From assembly GCA_050258035.1 (NCBI GenBank), contig JBLMYA010000045.1, positions 1-5,167 on the forward strand: a stretch of 5,167 nt of DNA, read 5' to 3'. A model generated the notes under the pieces. The model was not told where the DNA came from. It saw only the letters and a program-made list of their open reading frames with translations, and ran no database searches. Source of the stretch: DATBLE01 sp050258035. Its GTDB lineage: Bacteria > Actinomycetota > Thermoleophilia > Gaiellales > Gaiellaceae. Both the position numbers and the translations under genes were made by a program. Positions 1-5,167 of this stretch are shown here, piece by piece. Each line of letters begins with the position of its first letter. The stretch's first letter is position 1.

Positions 1-23
1 CGGCCCGTCCGCCGCTGCATGGT

Positions 24-35
24 CGTACAGGTACG
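24..35. repeat. Short dyad CGTAC-AG-GTACG
   Basis: Two perfect 5-base inverted arms flank a 2-base centre. CATG follows the right arm directly, and another CATG (18-21) lies two bases outside the left arm, so the symmetry partly extends. The size and geometry would suit a dimeric repressor site, but it lies about 275 bases upstream of the first operon gene and may belong to a gene left of the window. Chance occurrence is quite possible. Confidence 0.25.
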
Positions 36-64
36 CATGAGAGATCAGGGCTTTCCCCTATGGG

Positions 65-76
65 CACTCCCGAGTG
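65..76. repeat. Short dyad CACTC-CC-GAGTG
   Basis: Perfect 5-base inverted arms surround a 2-base centre, extendable by one G-T wobble (64 and 77). The arm sequence resembles half of a CIRCE heat-shock operator (GCACTC/GAGTGC), but the spacer is 2 bases rather than the 9 needed by HrcA. It could be an operator for another dimeric regulator, or chance. Confidence 0.25.
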
Positions 77-258
77 TCGCGGACGTGTGACTGGTCGTGA
101 CGAGTAACGCTAGATGCCACAAGTTCAATCGGGGTGGTGGGTATCACGCGTCTTCCGGGCTCGTCGATTCCTTCCCCGCGCCGCCTCCAGGAGAAGAAGA
201 GTTGTCGAGCGCGGCGGATGTTGGGCCTATCGGACGAGCTCTCCACTCACGGTGGGAG

Positions 259-268
259 GTCTCGAGAC
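259..268. promoter_or_regulatory. Perfect 10-base palindrome GTCTCGAGAC in the operon leader
   Basis: GTCTCGAGAC is its own reverse complement and ends 40 bases before the ATPase start codon. It is preceded at 241-258 by an imperfect stem (CTCCAC, 5-base loop, GTGG-bulge-AG). The position between a presumed promoter and the ribosome binding site is where a repressor site for the exporter operon would be expected. No regulator gene is visible in the window, so this is a positional guess. Confidence 0.25.
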
Positions 269-294
269 GCTCCGCCGCTCGAAGACAAGACGGG

Positions 295-301
295 AAGGAG
301 G
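295..301 (+). promoter_or_regulatory. Ribosome binding site AAGGAGG deciding the ATPase start
   Basis: AAGGAGG is a near-perfect anti-Shine-Dalgarno match and lies 7 bases before the ATG at 309. It fixes the start of the ABC ATPase there, rather than at the in-frame ATG at 114, which has no comparable site. Confidence 0.85.
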
Positions 302-308
302 GCGACCG

Positions 309-1034
309 ATGACAACGGTGCCCCTGATGCTCCAAGAGACGAACGAGCGCGAGACCGTGACGCCGCTGATCGCGCTCGAGGCAGTCGAGAAGGTCTATCG
401 GACCGGGAAGCTCGAGTACCCGGCGCTGCGCGGCGTCGATCTGAAGATCCTAGAAGGCGAGATGGTCGCAGTCGTCGGCCCCTCGGGCAGCGGCAAGACC
501 ACGATCATGAACATGATCACCGGCATCGACCGAGCGACTGCGGGTGACGTTGTCGTCGACGGCAGGCGACTCAACGACCTGAGCGAGGAACAGCTTGCAG
601 TCTGGCGCGGTCAGAACGTCGGCATCGTCTTTCAGTTCTTCCAGCTGCTGCCGACGCTGACCGCGCTCGAGAACGCGATGCTGCCGCTCGACTTCGCACG
701 CAAAGGCTCCAGGCGCGAGCGCCTCCAGACGGCGAGGCACAACCTGGATCTGGTCGGCCTCGGCGACAAGCTCGATCACTTGCCTGCGGAGCTCTCCGGA
801 GGTGAGCAGCAGCGGGTGGCCATCGCACGCGCGCTGGCTTCGGACCCGAAGCTGATCATCGGCGACGAGCCCACCGGCAACCTGGACACGCAGACGGCAG
901 CGGAGATGTTCGAGCTGCTGGAGCGCCTGAACGACGAGGGCAAGACCGTCCTCTACGTCACCCACGACCTCGGGCTCGCGGCCCGAGCACGTCGGATGGT
1001 GACGATCCGGGACGGCCTCGTCGTCGGAGAGTGA
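309..1034 (+). CDS. ABC transporter ATP-binding protein, MacB/LolD-type
   Basis: This 241-residue cytoplasmic ATPase powers the permease encoded directly downstream. All core motifs are intact: the A-loop aromatic Tyr30, Walker A GPSGSGKTT (57-65), Q-loop Gln109, signature LSGGEQQRVAIARAL (162-176), Walker B with catalytic Glu187 in GDEPTGNLD (185-193) and switch His219. The EPTGNLD D-loop and the short, single-domain length are typical of the MacB/LolD/FtsE group that partners FtsX-fold permeases. A small oddity is Gly185 where Ala or Cys commonly precedes the Walker B Asp; it should not harm activity. The frame stays open upstream to an ATG at 114, but those 65 codons look non-coding, and the strong ribosome binding site at 295-301 supports the ATG at 309. 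The stop codon lies inside the next gene's ribosome binding site. Family and function class are secure; the substrate is unknown. Confidence 0.95.
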   Translation: MTTVPLMLQETNERETVTPLIALEAVEKVYRTGKLEYPALRGVDLKILEGEMVAVVGPSGSGKTTIMNMITGIDRATAGDVVVDGRRLNDLSEEQLAVWRGQNVGIVFQFFQLLPTLTALENAMLPLDFARKGSRRERLQTARHNLDLVGLGDKLDHLPAELSGGEQQRVAIARALASDPKLIIGDEPTGNLDTQTAAEMFELLERLNDEGKTVLYVTHDLGLAARARRMVTIRDGLVVGE

Positions 1035-1039
1035 GGAGG
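1033..1039 (+). promoter_or_regulatory. Ribosome binding site GAGGAGG overlapping the ATPase stop
   Basis: GAGGAGG begins on the last two bases of the ATPase TGA stop and sits 5 bases before the permease ATG at 1045. Ribosomes finishing the ATPase would release on top of this site, which favours coupled translation of the two subunits. Confidence 0.8.
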
Positions 1040-1044
1040 CGGTC

Positions 1045-3417
1045 ATGACCTCGACACTCCTCAGGAAATCGATCACCGATCTGACGCGGCGGAAGGCGCG
1101 CACGGTCTTCACCGTGCTCACGCTCGCGATTGCGGTCGCAAGTGTCGGCATCTTCGCGATCCCGTCGCTGATGAACCAGGCGATGCAGAAGGAGGTGCAG
1201 GCGAACCGGCTGCCTGACCTGACCTTGAACCTGAAGCCGCTTGCGCTGACCCGGGCGCAGGTGGCGGAGTTGCGGCGGCTGCCGAACGTCACGGCCGCCG
1301 ACGGACGGAGCTACTTCCAGACGCGGGTCTGGGTGGGCCAGCGGCGGGTGAAGGCAGCGATCATCGCGGCTCCCTCATACCGGAGCCAGTCGGTCGATGT
1401 CGTCTCGGTCGTATCGGGACGGACGCCTACGGGCTTGAGCGTCCTCAGCAGCATCCAGAACGACAAGCAGGGCCGTTTCTCCGGCCGGAAGGGGAGCACG
1501 ATCCGGATCATCGGCGTCGGCGACCGGACGATTACGGTGCCGGTGAGCGGCGTCGCCCGCAACATGATCGGCGACCAGGCCGCGATCGGCTTGGACACGG
1601 TCGTCCTCTACTCGACGCCGGCGCTGCTTGCGCGGCTCGGCGCCGAGACCGGTTACAGCAGCCTCGAGCTCCGACTCGCCGACACCGGCAAGGCGGCGGC
1701 CGACCGAACCGTCGCCGCTGTTCGGAGGTACCTGGTCCGCCATACCGAGTTCACGGGCTTCTCGAATCTGCCCGAGCTGCGCAAGGCCGGCTCCTACCCC
1801 GGCAAGGAATTGTTCGACCAGCTGGCCTCGATCATGAACGTGTTCACGGTGCTGGCACTGTTGGCTGGGCTCGTGCTGATCGCGAACACGATGACGACGC
1901 TGATCGGCGAGCAACGCCGTGAAATCGGGATGATGAAGGCGATCGGCGGCACGCGCCGGCAGATCCGCAATGTCTACCTGCGCACCGCGCTGCTGCTCGG
2001 AGCGGCAGGGTCGGTGATCGGGGTGGTACTCGGTCTTGCCGTCGCGTACGCGGTCGTCCGTTTCTTCGGCTCGAGCTTCTTCGCGATCTCGCCCGGCTTC
2101 GAGGTCTCGCTGCCGGTCGTGGTCGCAAGCTTCCTCGTCGGGCTCGTCGCGCCGCCGCTCGCAGCGCTGCCGGCGATCCGCCGCGGCTCACGGATCCCGG
2201 TTCGCGAGGGGCTCGAGGAGGTGCCCGCGTTGCAGGGAGGGCAGGCGGTGCTCGACCGGGCCCTGCGCCGTCTCTCGTTCCTGCCCCGAACGGCGCAGAT
2301 CGGCATTCGCAGCATCACGCGGCGCGGCAGGCGCAGTCTCACGACGATCGCCCAGATCGCCTTGGCGGTGGGCACGCTGCTGGCGGTGCTCGCACTGATC
2401 GACACCGTCGCGAAGACGACGAACGATGTCTGGAACCAGGCGCGCTGGGACATCGAGCTGGACACGGCCGTCGGCACGCAGCTCGATGCCCGCGCCGATC
2501 GGCTGATCCGCATGACACCCGGCGTCGCGCGCGCACAGCCGACTCTGACGAACCTGATCAAGTTCGACGGCAAGGACGCCTTCCTCAACGGCTACCCAGG
2601 GCGGCCGCTCTTCGACACGCCGGTCACGCACGGCCGCTGGTTCACCCCCCAGGAGTCGGCCGCCAACGCGCGCGTCGCAGTAATCGCCAGCAACCTCGCA
2701 CGTGCGACCGGCACTCATGTCGGCGACGAGGTGAAGCTGCAGACGGCGGCAGGGCCGAAGTCGTTCCGCGTCGTTGGTGTGACGTCGACGCAGTGGAACA
2801 ACGGCACCGCTTTCTACGTGCCGCTGCAGACGATGCAGACGGCTCTGGGCATCGACACGGTCAACAGCTACCTCATCCAGGCTGCGAGCTCGGACCACGG
2901 GGCGATCGATCGGACAACGACGCGGCTCGAGGACCGACTCGGCGCAGGCGGCTACGGGATCGGGACGCAGGTCAAGTACTCGGGCCAGCGGGCCAACGTC
3001 AGCCAGAACAAGGCGATCTCGACGGCGATCGGCGTGCTCGGCCTGCTGATCGTCGCGATCAGCATGGTCGGCCTCGTCAATGCGATCACGATGAGCGTGC
3101 TCGAGCGGACACGCGAGATCGGCGTCCTGCGCTGCATCGGCGCTCGTGCCCGCGAGATCCGCCGCATCTTCGCTGCGGAGGGCCTTGCAGTCTCGCTGGC
3201 GGGTTGGCTGCTCGGAATCCCCGTCGGCTACGCACTCGCGCGCATGTTCAGCTGGCTACTGCTGGAGCTCGTCGGGATCGACTTCGGCTTCAGCTTCCCG
3301 CCGCTCAACGTGCTGATCGCGCTCATCGGCACGATTTTGCTCGCGCTCGTGGTCATGCAGCTTCCACTCCGGCGCGCAGTCCGACTCAAGCCAGGACAGG
3401 CGATCCGCTATGCATGA
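1045..3417 (+). CDS. FtsX-type ABC transporter permease with two fused halves
   Basis: This 790-residue integral membrane protein is the partner of the preceding ATPase. Hydrophobicity suggests eight membrane segments: about 20-42, 262-285, 314-342, 355-377, 432-453, 660-684, 711-739 and 755-775. Each half has one segment, a large extracytoplasmic domain (about 43-261 and 454-658, MacB periplasmic-core style), then three segments. The FtsX hallmark after the second segment of each half is present twice: EQRREIGMMKAIGGTRRQI (289-307, preceded by GlyGlu) and ERTREIGVLRCIGARAREI (687-705). The protein thus looks like two 4-segment MacB/LolC-like units joined head to tail, so one copy could supply the whole membrane part for an ATPase dimer. 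No adaptor (MacA-like) or outer-membrane partner is encoded nearby, as expected if the cell has one membrane. Roles known for the family include export or extraction of lipids, lipoproteins, peptides and drugs; the actual substrate is not visible. The 3' end overlaps the hydrolase gene. Confidence 0.93.
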   Translation: MTSTLLRKSITDLTRRKARTVFTVLTLAIAVASVGIFAIPSLMNQAMQKEVQANRLPDLTLNLKPLALTRAQVAELRRLPNVTAADGRSYFQTRVWVGQRRVKAAIIAAPSYRSQSVDVVSVVSGRTPTGLSVLSSIQNDKQGRFSGRKGSTIRIIGVGDRTITVPVSGVARNMIGDQAAIGLDTVVLYSTPALLARLGAETGYSSLELRLADTGKAAADRTVAAVRRYLVRHTEFTGFSNLPELRKAGSYPGKELFDQLASIMNVFTVLALLAGLVLIANTMTTLIGEQRREIGMMKAIGGTRRQIRNVYLRTALLLGAAGSVIGVVLGLAVAYAVVRFFGSSFFAISPGFEVSLPVVVASFLVGLVAPPLAALPAIRRGSRIPVREGLEEVPALQGGQAVLDRALRRLSFLPRTAQIGIRSITRRGRRSLTTIAQIALAVGTLLAVLALIDTVAKTTNDVWNQARWDIELDTAVGTQLDARADRLIRMTPGVARAQPTLTNLIKFDGKDAFLNGYPGRPLFDTPVTHGRWFTPQESAANARVAVIASNLARATGTHVGDEVKLQTAAGPKSFRVVGVTSTQWNNGTAFYVPLQTMQTALGIDTVNSYLIQAASSDHGAIDRTTTRLEDRLGAGGYGIGTQVKYSGQRANVSQNKAISTAIGVLGLLIVAISMVGLVNAITMSVLERTREIGVLRCIGARAREIRRIFAAEGLAVSLAGWLLGIPVGYALARMFSWLLLELVGIDFGFSFPPLNVLIALIGTILLALVVMQLPLRRAVRLKPGQAIRYA

Positions 3418-4774
3418 CCCGGCGCCCCTGCTGCCCGGGCTCCTGCCTGCGACCCGATCGCCGTTCACGCTACGCATCGCGGCGGTGCGGCCGGGGGTGC
3501 TCATCTTCTCGGGCGCGGTGGCGATCGTCGCCGTGCACGCGGCCGTGGATTCGTTCATCGCGCCCGAACCGGGGACGACGCCCGGCGACCACCTGCTCAG
3601 GGGGCTCGTCACGCTCGCGCTGCTCGGCCTCGCCGTCGCGGTCTTTCCGCGGCTGCGCGCCGGAGGCCAGGCGGCGGTCGCGGCCGTGCTCGGCGCGCTC
3701 GCGCTCGAGGGCGCAGGACTGTCGATCGCGGATGCCCGCGCCGTCGGCGCCCGCGGCGAGGACTGGACCGGCTTCTTCCTCGCCCCGGCAGGCGTCGCGC
3801 TGCTCGGGCTCGCAGCCGTCCTGCTCTGGCGGTCGCGCAAGGCAGGCCGGCTGCGCTGGCTGCGGCGCGTCGGGATCGCGCTCCTGAGCCTCGTCGGGAT
3901 CTACTGGCTCGTGCTGCCGGTTGCGGTCGCGATCCTCGCCACCCATCGGCCGCGCGCGGCGGTCATACCCCCCGATGTCGGGCGGTCGTACGAGCACGTC
4001 ACCATCAGGACCGCCGACGGGCTCGACCTCGCCGGCTGGTATGTCCGCTCGCGCAACGGCGCTGCGGTGATCTCCTATCCGACGCGACAGGGCAAGCTGC
4101 CGCAGGCGCGCATGCTCATCCGTCACGGCTACGGCGTCCTCCTGCTAGACGCGCGCGGCTACGACGGCAGCCAGGGCGACCCGAACGTGTTCGGCTGGGA
4201 CGACACGAAGGACATCGACGCCGCCGTCTCCTGGCTGCGACACCGGCCGGACGTCCACGACGGGCGAATCGGCGGCATCGGCTTCTCCGTCGGGGGCGAG
4301 ATGATGCTGCAAGCCGCCGCCTCGAACACAGGGCTACAAGCAGTCGTGTCCGACGGAGCGGGCTTCCGCTCCGTACGCGAGGAGGTCCTCTACGGCCCGC
4401 GCGCCTGGTTCACCTCGCTCCCCGAGCAGGCGGTGCAAAGCGCAGCGCTCGCCGTCATGAGCGGGACGCCGCCACCGCCCTCGCTCGAGAGTCTCGTCGG
4501 GCAGATCGCCCCGAGGTCCGTCTTCTTCATCTATGCGGGGCACGGTGCCGGTGGCGAAGAGTTCAACGGCGAGTACTACCGGGCTGCATCGGCACCCAAG
4601 AGAATCTGGCGCATCGCTGAGGCCAAGCACACGGGCGGTTTCGCGGCGAGACCACGCGCGTACGAGCGTCGGGTGGTCGGCTTTTTCGACGAGGCGCTCC
4701 CGCCCGCCCGCCCTCAGGACAGCGTTGTAGCCCCGGCAAGAACACCCGTCGGGCGCTTGGAAGGAGGGAGCTGA
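3410..4774 (+). CDS. Membrane-anchored alpha/beta hydrolase
   Basis: This 454-residue protein has an N-terminal half with about five membrane segments (roughly 28-48, 62-80, 86-106, 121-140, 154-176) and a C-terminal alpha/beta-hydrolase domain (about 190-430). Basic loops at 81-83 and 141-153 (RSRKAGRLRWLRR) indicate cytoplasmic sides, so the N-terminus should be inside and the catalytic domain outside the membrane. The nucleophile elbow is GFSVG with Ser293. The likely catalytic His is His407 in KHTGG. Between them, where an Asp is common, the sequence reads GHGAGGEEFN (377-386), making Glu383 or Glu384 the probable acid. LLLDARGYDGS (244-254) is the typical strand and loop before the elbow. 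A 24-residue Pro-rich tail follows the fold. The ATG at 3410 lies 8 bases inside the permease gene behind a weak AGGACAGG (3393-3400), so translation probably depends on coupling. The reaction (esterase, lipase, peptidase or thioesterase) cannot be decided; the fold call is firm. Confidence 0.88.
   Translation: MHDPAPLLPGLLPATRSPFTLRIAAVRPGVLIFSGAVAIVAVHAAVDSFIAPEPGTTPGDHLLRGLVTLALLGLAVAVFPRLRAGGQAAVAAVLGALALEGAGLSIADARAVGARGEDWTGFFLAPAGVALLGLAAVLLWRSRKAGRLRWLRRVGIALLSLVGIYWLVLPVAVAILATHRPRAAVIPPDVGRSYEHVTIRTADGLDLAGWYVRSRNGAAVISYPTRQGKLPQARMLIRHGYGVLLLDARGYDGSQGDPNVFGWDDTKDIDAAVSWLRHRPDVHDGRIGGIGFSVGGEMMLQAAASNTGLQAVVSDGAGFRSVREEVLYGPRAWFTSLPEQAVQSAALAVMSGTPPPPSLESLVGQIAPRSVFFIYAGHGAGGEEFNGEYYRAASAPKRIWRIAEAKHTGGFAARPRAYERRVVGFFDEALPPARPQDSVVAPARTPVGRLEGGS
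4761..4770 (+). other. Shine-Dalgarno-like AAGGAGGGAG with no following start codon
   Basis: The last codons of the hydrolase contain AAGGAGGGAG, a match to the ribosome binding consensus as good as the one before the ATPase. No ATG, GTG or TTG opening a sensible frame follows at normal spacing; a CTG at 4771 would give only 31 codons with no recognisable content. It may simply encode the Glu-Gly-Gly-Ser C-terminus, or it may be the leftover binding site of a lost fourth operon gene. Confidence 0.3.
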
Positions 4775-4807
4775 GAGTCGCGGCTTGGCGGAGGGACGCT
4801 CTTTCCA

Positions 4808-4860
4808 CAGGCGCGGTATCGGATGGATTCGCGATCCAGTCCGTGGACCCGATCTGCCTG
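4808..4860 (+). terminator. Structured inverted-repeat cluster after the operon
   Basis: Nested complementary segments begin 33 bases after the hydrolase stop. CAGGC (4808-4812) pairs with GCCTG (4856-4860), and ATCGG (4818-4822) pairs with CCGAT (4849-4853). Inside these lie a hairpin TGGAT-TCGCG-ATCCA (4824-4838) and a small dyad GTCC-GT-GGAC (4839-4848). Together they could fold as a branched stem. No T-run follows, so it is not a canonical intrinsic terminator, but high-GC actinobacteria often use stems without U-tracts. It could instead be a copy of a dispersed intergenic repeat or a transcript-end stabiliser. Confidence 0.3.
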
Positions 4861-5000
4861 CGCTGAAGCCGTGCCCTATGAACCGATCCGGCTCTCGCCC
4901 GACCGACCCGGAGACCGTTGTAGCCAACGTTCCGCACGGCGACCACGGTTCTCACGCCCACTCGTATCAGAAGCTCGCCAAGGAGCGCCTGGGTTTTTGG

Positions 5001-5017
5001 GGAGCGCAGAGTGCTCC
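5001..5017. terminator. Hairpin between convergent genes, weak terminator candidate
   Basis: GGAGCGC-AGA-GTGCTCC forms a 7-bp stem (one G-T wobble read on the plus strand) with a 3-base loop. It lies 56 bases beyond the stop of the minus-strand VOC gene, a reasonable place to end that transcript. Read on that strand it is followed by C and A runs rather than T, so the U-tract is missing. A further copy of GGAGCGC lies at 4982-4988 and could pair with the same right arm. Confidence 0.3.
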
Positions 5018-5072
5018 TGGCCGACGCCATGAGATGACGCGCTTCCTGATCTCGTTCGATGGGGTGCGATGC

Positions 5073-5167
5073 CTAGCTCACCTCTGGACTGTGGCAGACA
5101 GCCTCCAGCTTGAATCCGTGAGGATCGAGCCAGTACGTCGCATAACAGTGCGGCCCGTACTGGGGGA
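5073..5167 (-). CDS. VOC (glyoxalase-fold) family protein, C-terminal fragment
   Basis: Only the last 30 codons lie in the window; the gene enters from the right edge on the minus strand and stops at TAG (5075-5073). The readable end contains YGPHCYATYWLDPHGFKLE followed by AVCH. The pattern of aromatic residues, then a strand, then LDPxGxxLEAV is the closing beta-strand and hairpin of VOC domains; the Glu in LEAV is the usual metal-ligand or equivalent position. VOC proteins include glyoxalase I, extradiol dioxygenases, fosfomycin or bleomycin resistance proteins and many uncharacterised small enzymes. The tail resembles the small stand-alone type, but the substrate cannot be judged from this piece. 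It is convergent with the exporter operon and probably unrelated to it. Confidence 0.75.
   Translation of the reverse strand, partial: PQYGPHCYATYWLDPHGFKLEAVCHSPEVS

Larger units (their letters stand above)
1..308. other. Gene-poor upstream region and operon leader
   Basis: I find no convincing coding sequence here. Plus frame 1 is open from the window edge to a TGA at 88-90, but its roughly 29 residues have no recognisable motif, so it could be a gene tail or chance. A minus-strand ATG at 38-36 opens leftwards off the window for 12 codons without a good ribosome binding site. The region holds short dyads at 24-35, 65-76 and 259-268 and an imperfect stem at 241-258 (CTCCAC against GTGGGAG with one bulged G). 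I see no close match to a sigma-70 promoter; the best is TTGTCG near 202-207 with only poor -10 candidates around 225-235. The operon promoter probably lies here, but its position is undetermined. Confidence 0.55.
4775..5072. other. Gap between convergent genes
   Basis: About 300 bases separate the hydrolase stop from the stop of the minus-strand VOC gene. No frame on either strand reads like a normal protein; the long open frames here are Arg/Ser/Pro-rich noise. The stretch contains two inverted-repeat zones (4808-4860 and 5001-5017), a 10-base sequence CGTTGTAGCC (4916-4925) that also occurs at 4723-4732, and a short YciI-like reading near 5034-5074. I see no tRNA, CRISPR or insertion-sequence ends. 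Confidence 0.6.

Noticed and set aside
65..76. CIRCE (HrcA) heat-shock operator
   Set aside because: The arms resemble part of CIRCE, but the spacer is 2 bases instead of 9 and no chaperone gene follows.
114..308. Longer ABC ATPase starting at the in-frame ATG at 114
   Set aside because: The extra 65 residues are Arg/Ser-rich with no family similarity and no ribosome binding site, while AAGGAGG sits ideally before the ATG at 309 and gives the normal family length.
450..1292. Long minus-strand open frame opposite the ATPase and permease start
   Set aside because: It is a shadow of GC-rich coding sequence. The plus strand here encodes complete ABC motifs, and the minus translation is low-complexity and unrecognisable.
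3414..3417. ATGA start/stop overlap as the hydrolase start
   Set aside because: The ATG at 3414 is in a different frame from the hydrolase domain and reads a Cys/Arg/Ser-rich shadow. The ATG at 3410 is in the correct frame.
4723..4925. CGTTGTAGCC present twice (4723-4732 and 4916-4925) as attachment-site or insertion repeats
   Set aside because: The identity is only 10 bases with no extension, one copy lies inside the hydrolase coding region, and no integrase or transposase is present.
4334..5030. Overlapping minus-strand open frames opposite the hydrolase end
   Set aside because: They lie antisense to the hydrolase domain containing the catalytic His, lack ribosome binding sites, and have compositions typical of antisense GC-rich frames.
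4878..5167. Plus-strand open frame of 96 codons running to the window end
   Set aside because: Its second half is antisense to the clear VOC C-terminus, its first half has no family features, and no ribosome binding site precedes the ATG. Only the short YciI-like stretch inside it is noted separately.

Overview
The window is GC-rich DNA (my impression is mid-60s percent; not counted). It has strong GC third-position bias, AGGAGG-type ribosome binding sites and tightly packed genes, which suggests a high-GC Actinomycetota chromosome. The protein style (Arg/Ala/Val-rich ABC exporter, membrane-anchored hydrolase, VOC protein) would fit Thermoleophilia/Solirubrobacterales-like soil bacteria. That placement is inference only; no rRNA or marker gene is present.

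Layout. Bases 1-308 hold no gene I can support. They contain three short perfect dyads and a leader ending in a strong Shine-Dalgarno. Next comes a compact three-gene plus-strand operon. Gene 1 (309-1034) is a MacB/LolD-type ABC ATPase. Gene 2 (1045-3417) is a 790-residue FtsX-type permease built from two half-permeases, with eight predicted membrane segments and two large extracytoplasmic domains. Gene 3 (3410-4774) is an alpha/beta hydrolase carried behind five predicted membrane segments. The ribosome binding site of gene 2 overlaps the stop of gene 1, and gene 3 starts 8 bases inside gene 2, so the three are probably transcribed together and translationally coupled. Bases 4775-5072 form a gene-poor gap with two structured inverted-repeat zones and a possible small gene remnant. 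The right edge (5073-5167, minus strand) carries the last 30 codons of a VOC/glyoxalase-fold protein, convergent with the operon.

How the genes may work together. The ATPase and permease form a complete type VII (mechanotransmission-type) ABC system. Such systems move lipids, lipoproteins, peptides or drugs out of the membrane, or drive extracytoplasmic events, rather than import solutes. Charge distribution around the hydrolase membrane segments places its catalytic domain outside the membrane, on the same side as the permease's large domains. A surface hydrolase acting on the exported or extracted substrate is therefore the most attractive reading. The substrate cannot be told from sequence. 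The transporter families are well known. The least ordinary element is the coupled, membrane-anchored hydrolase, whose catalytic acid appears to be Glu rather than Asp.
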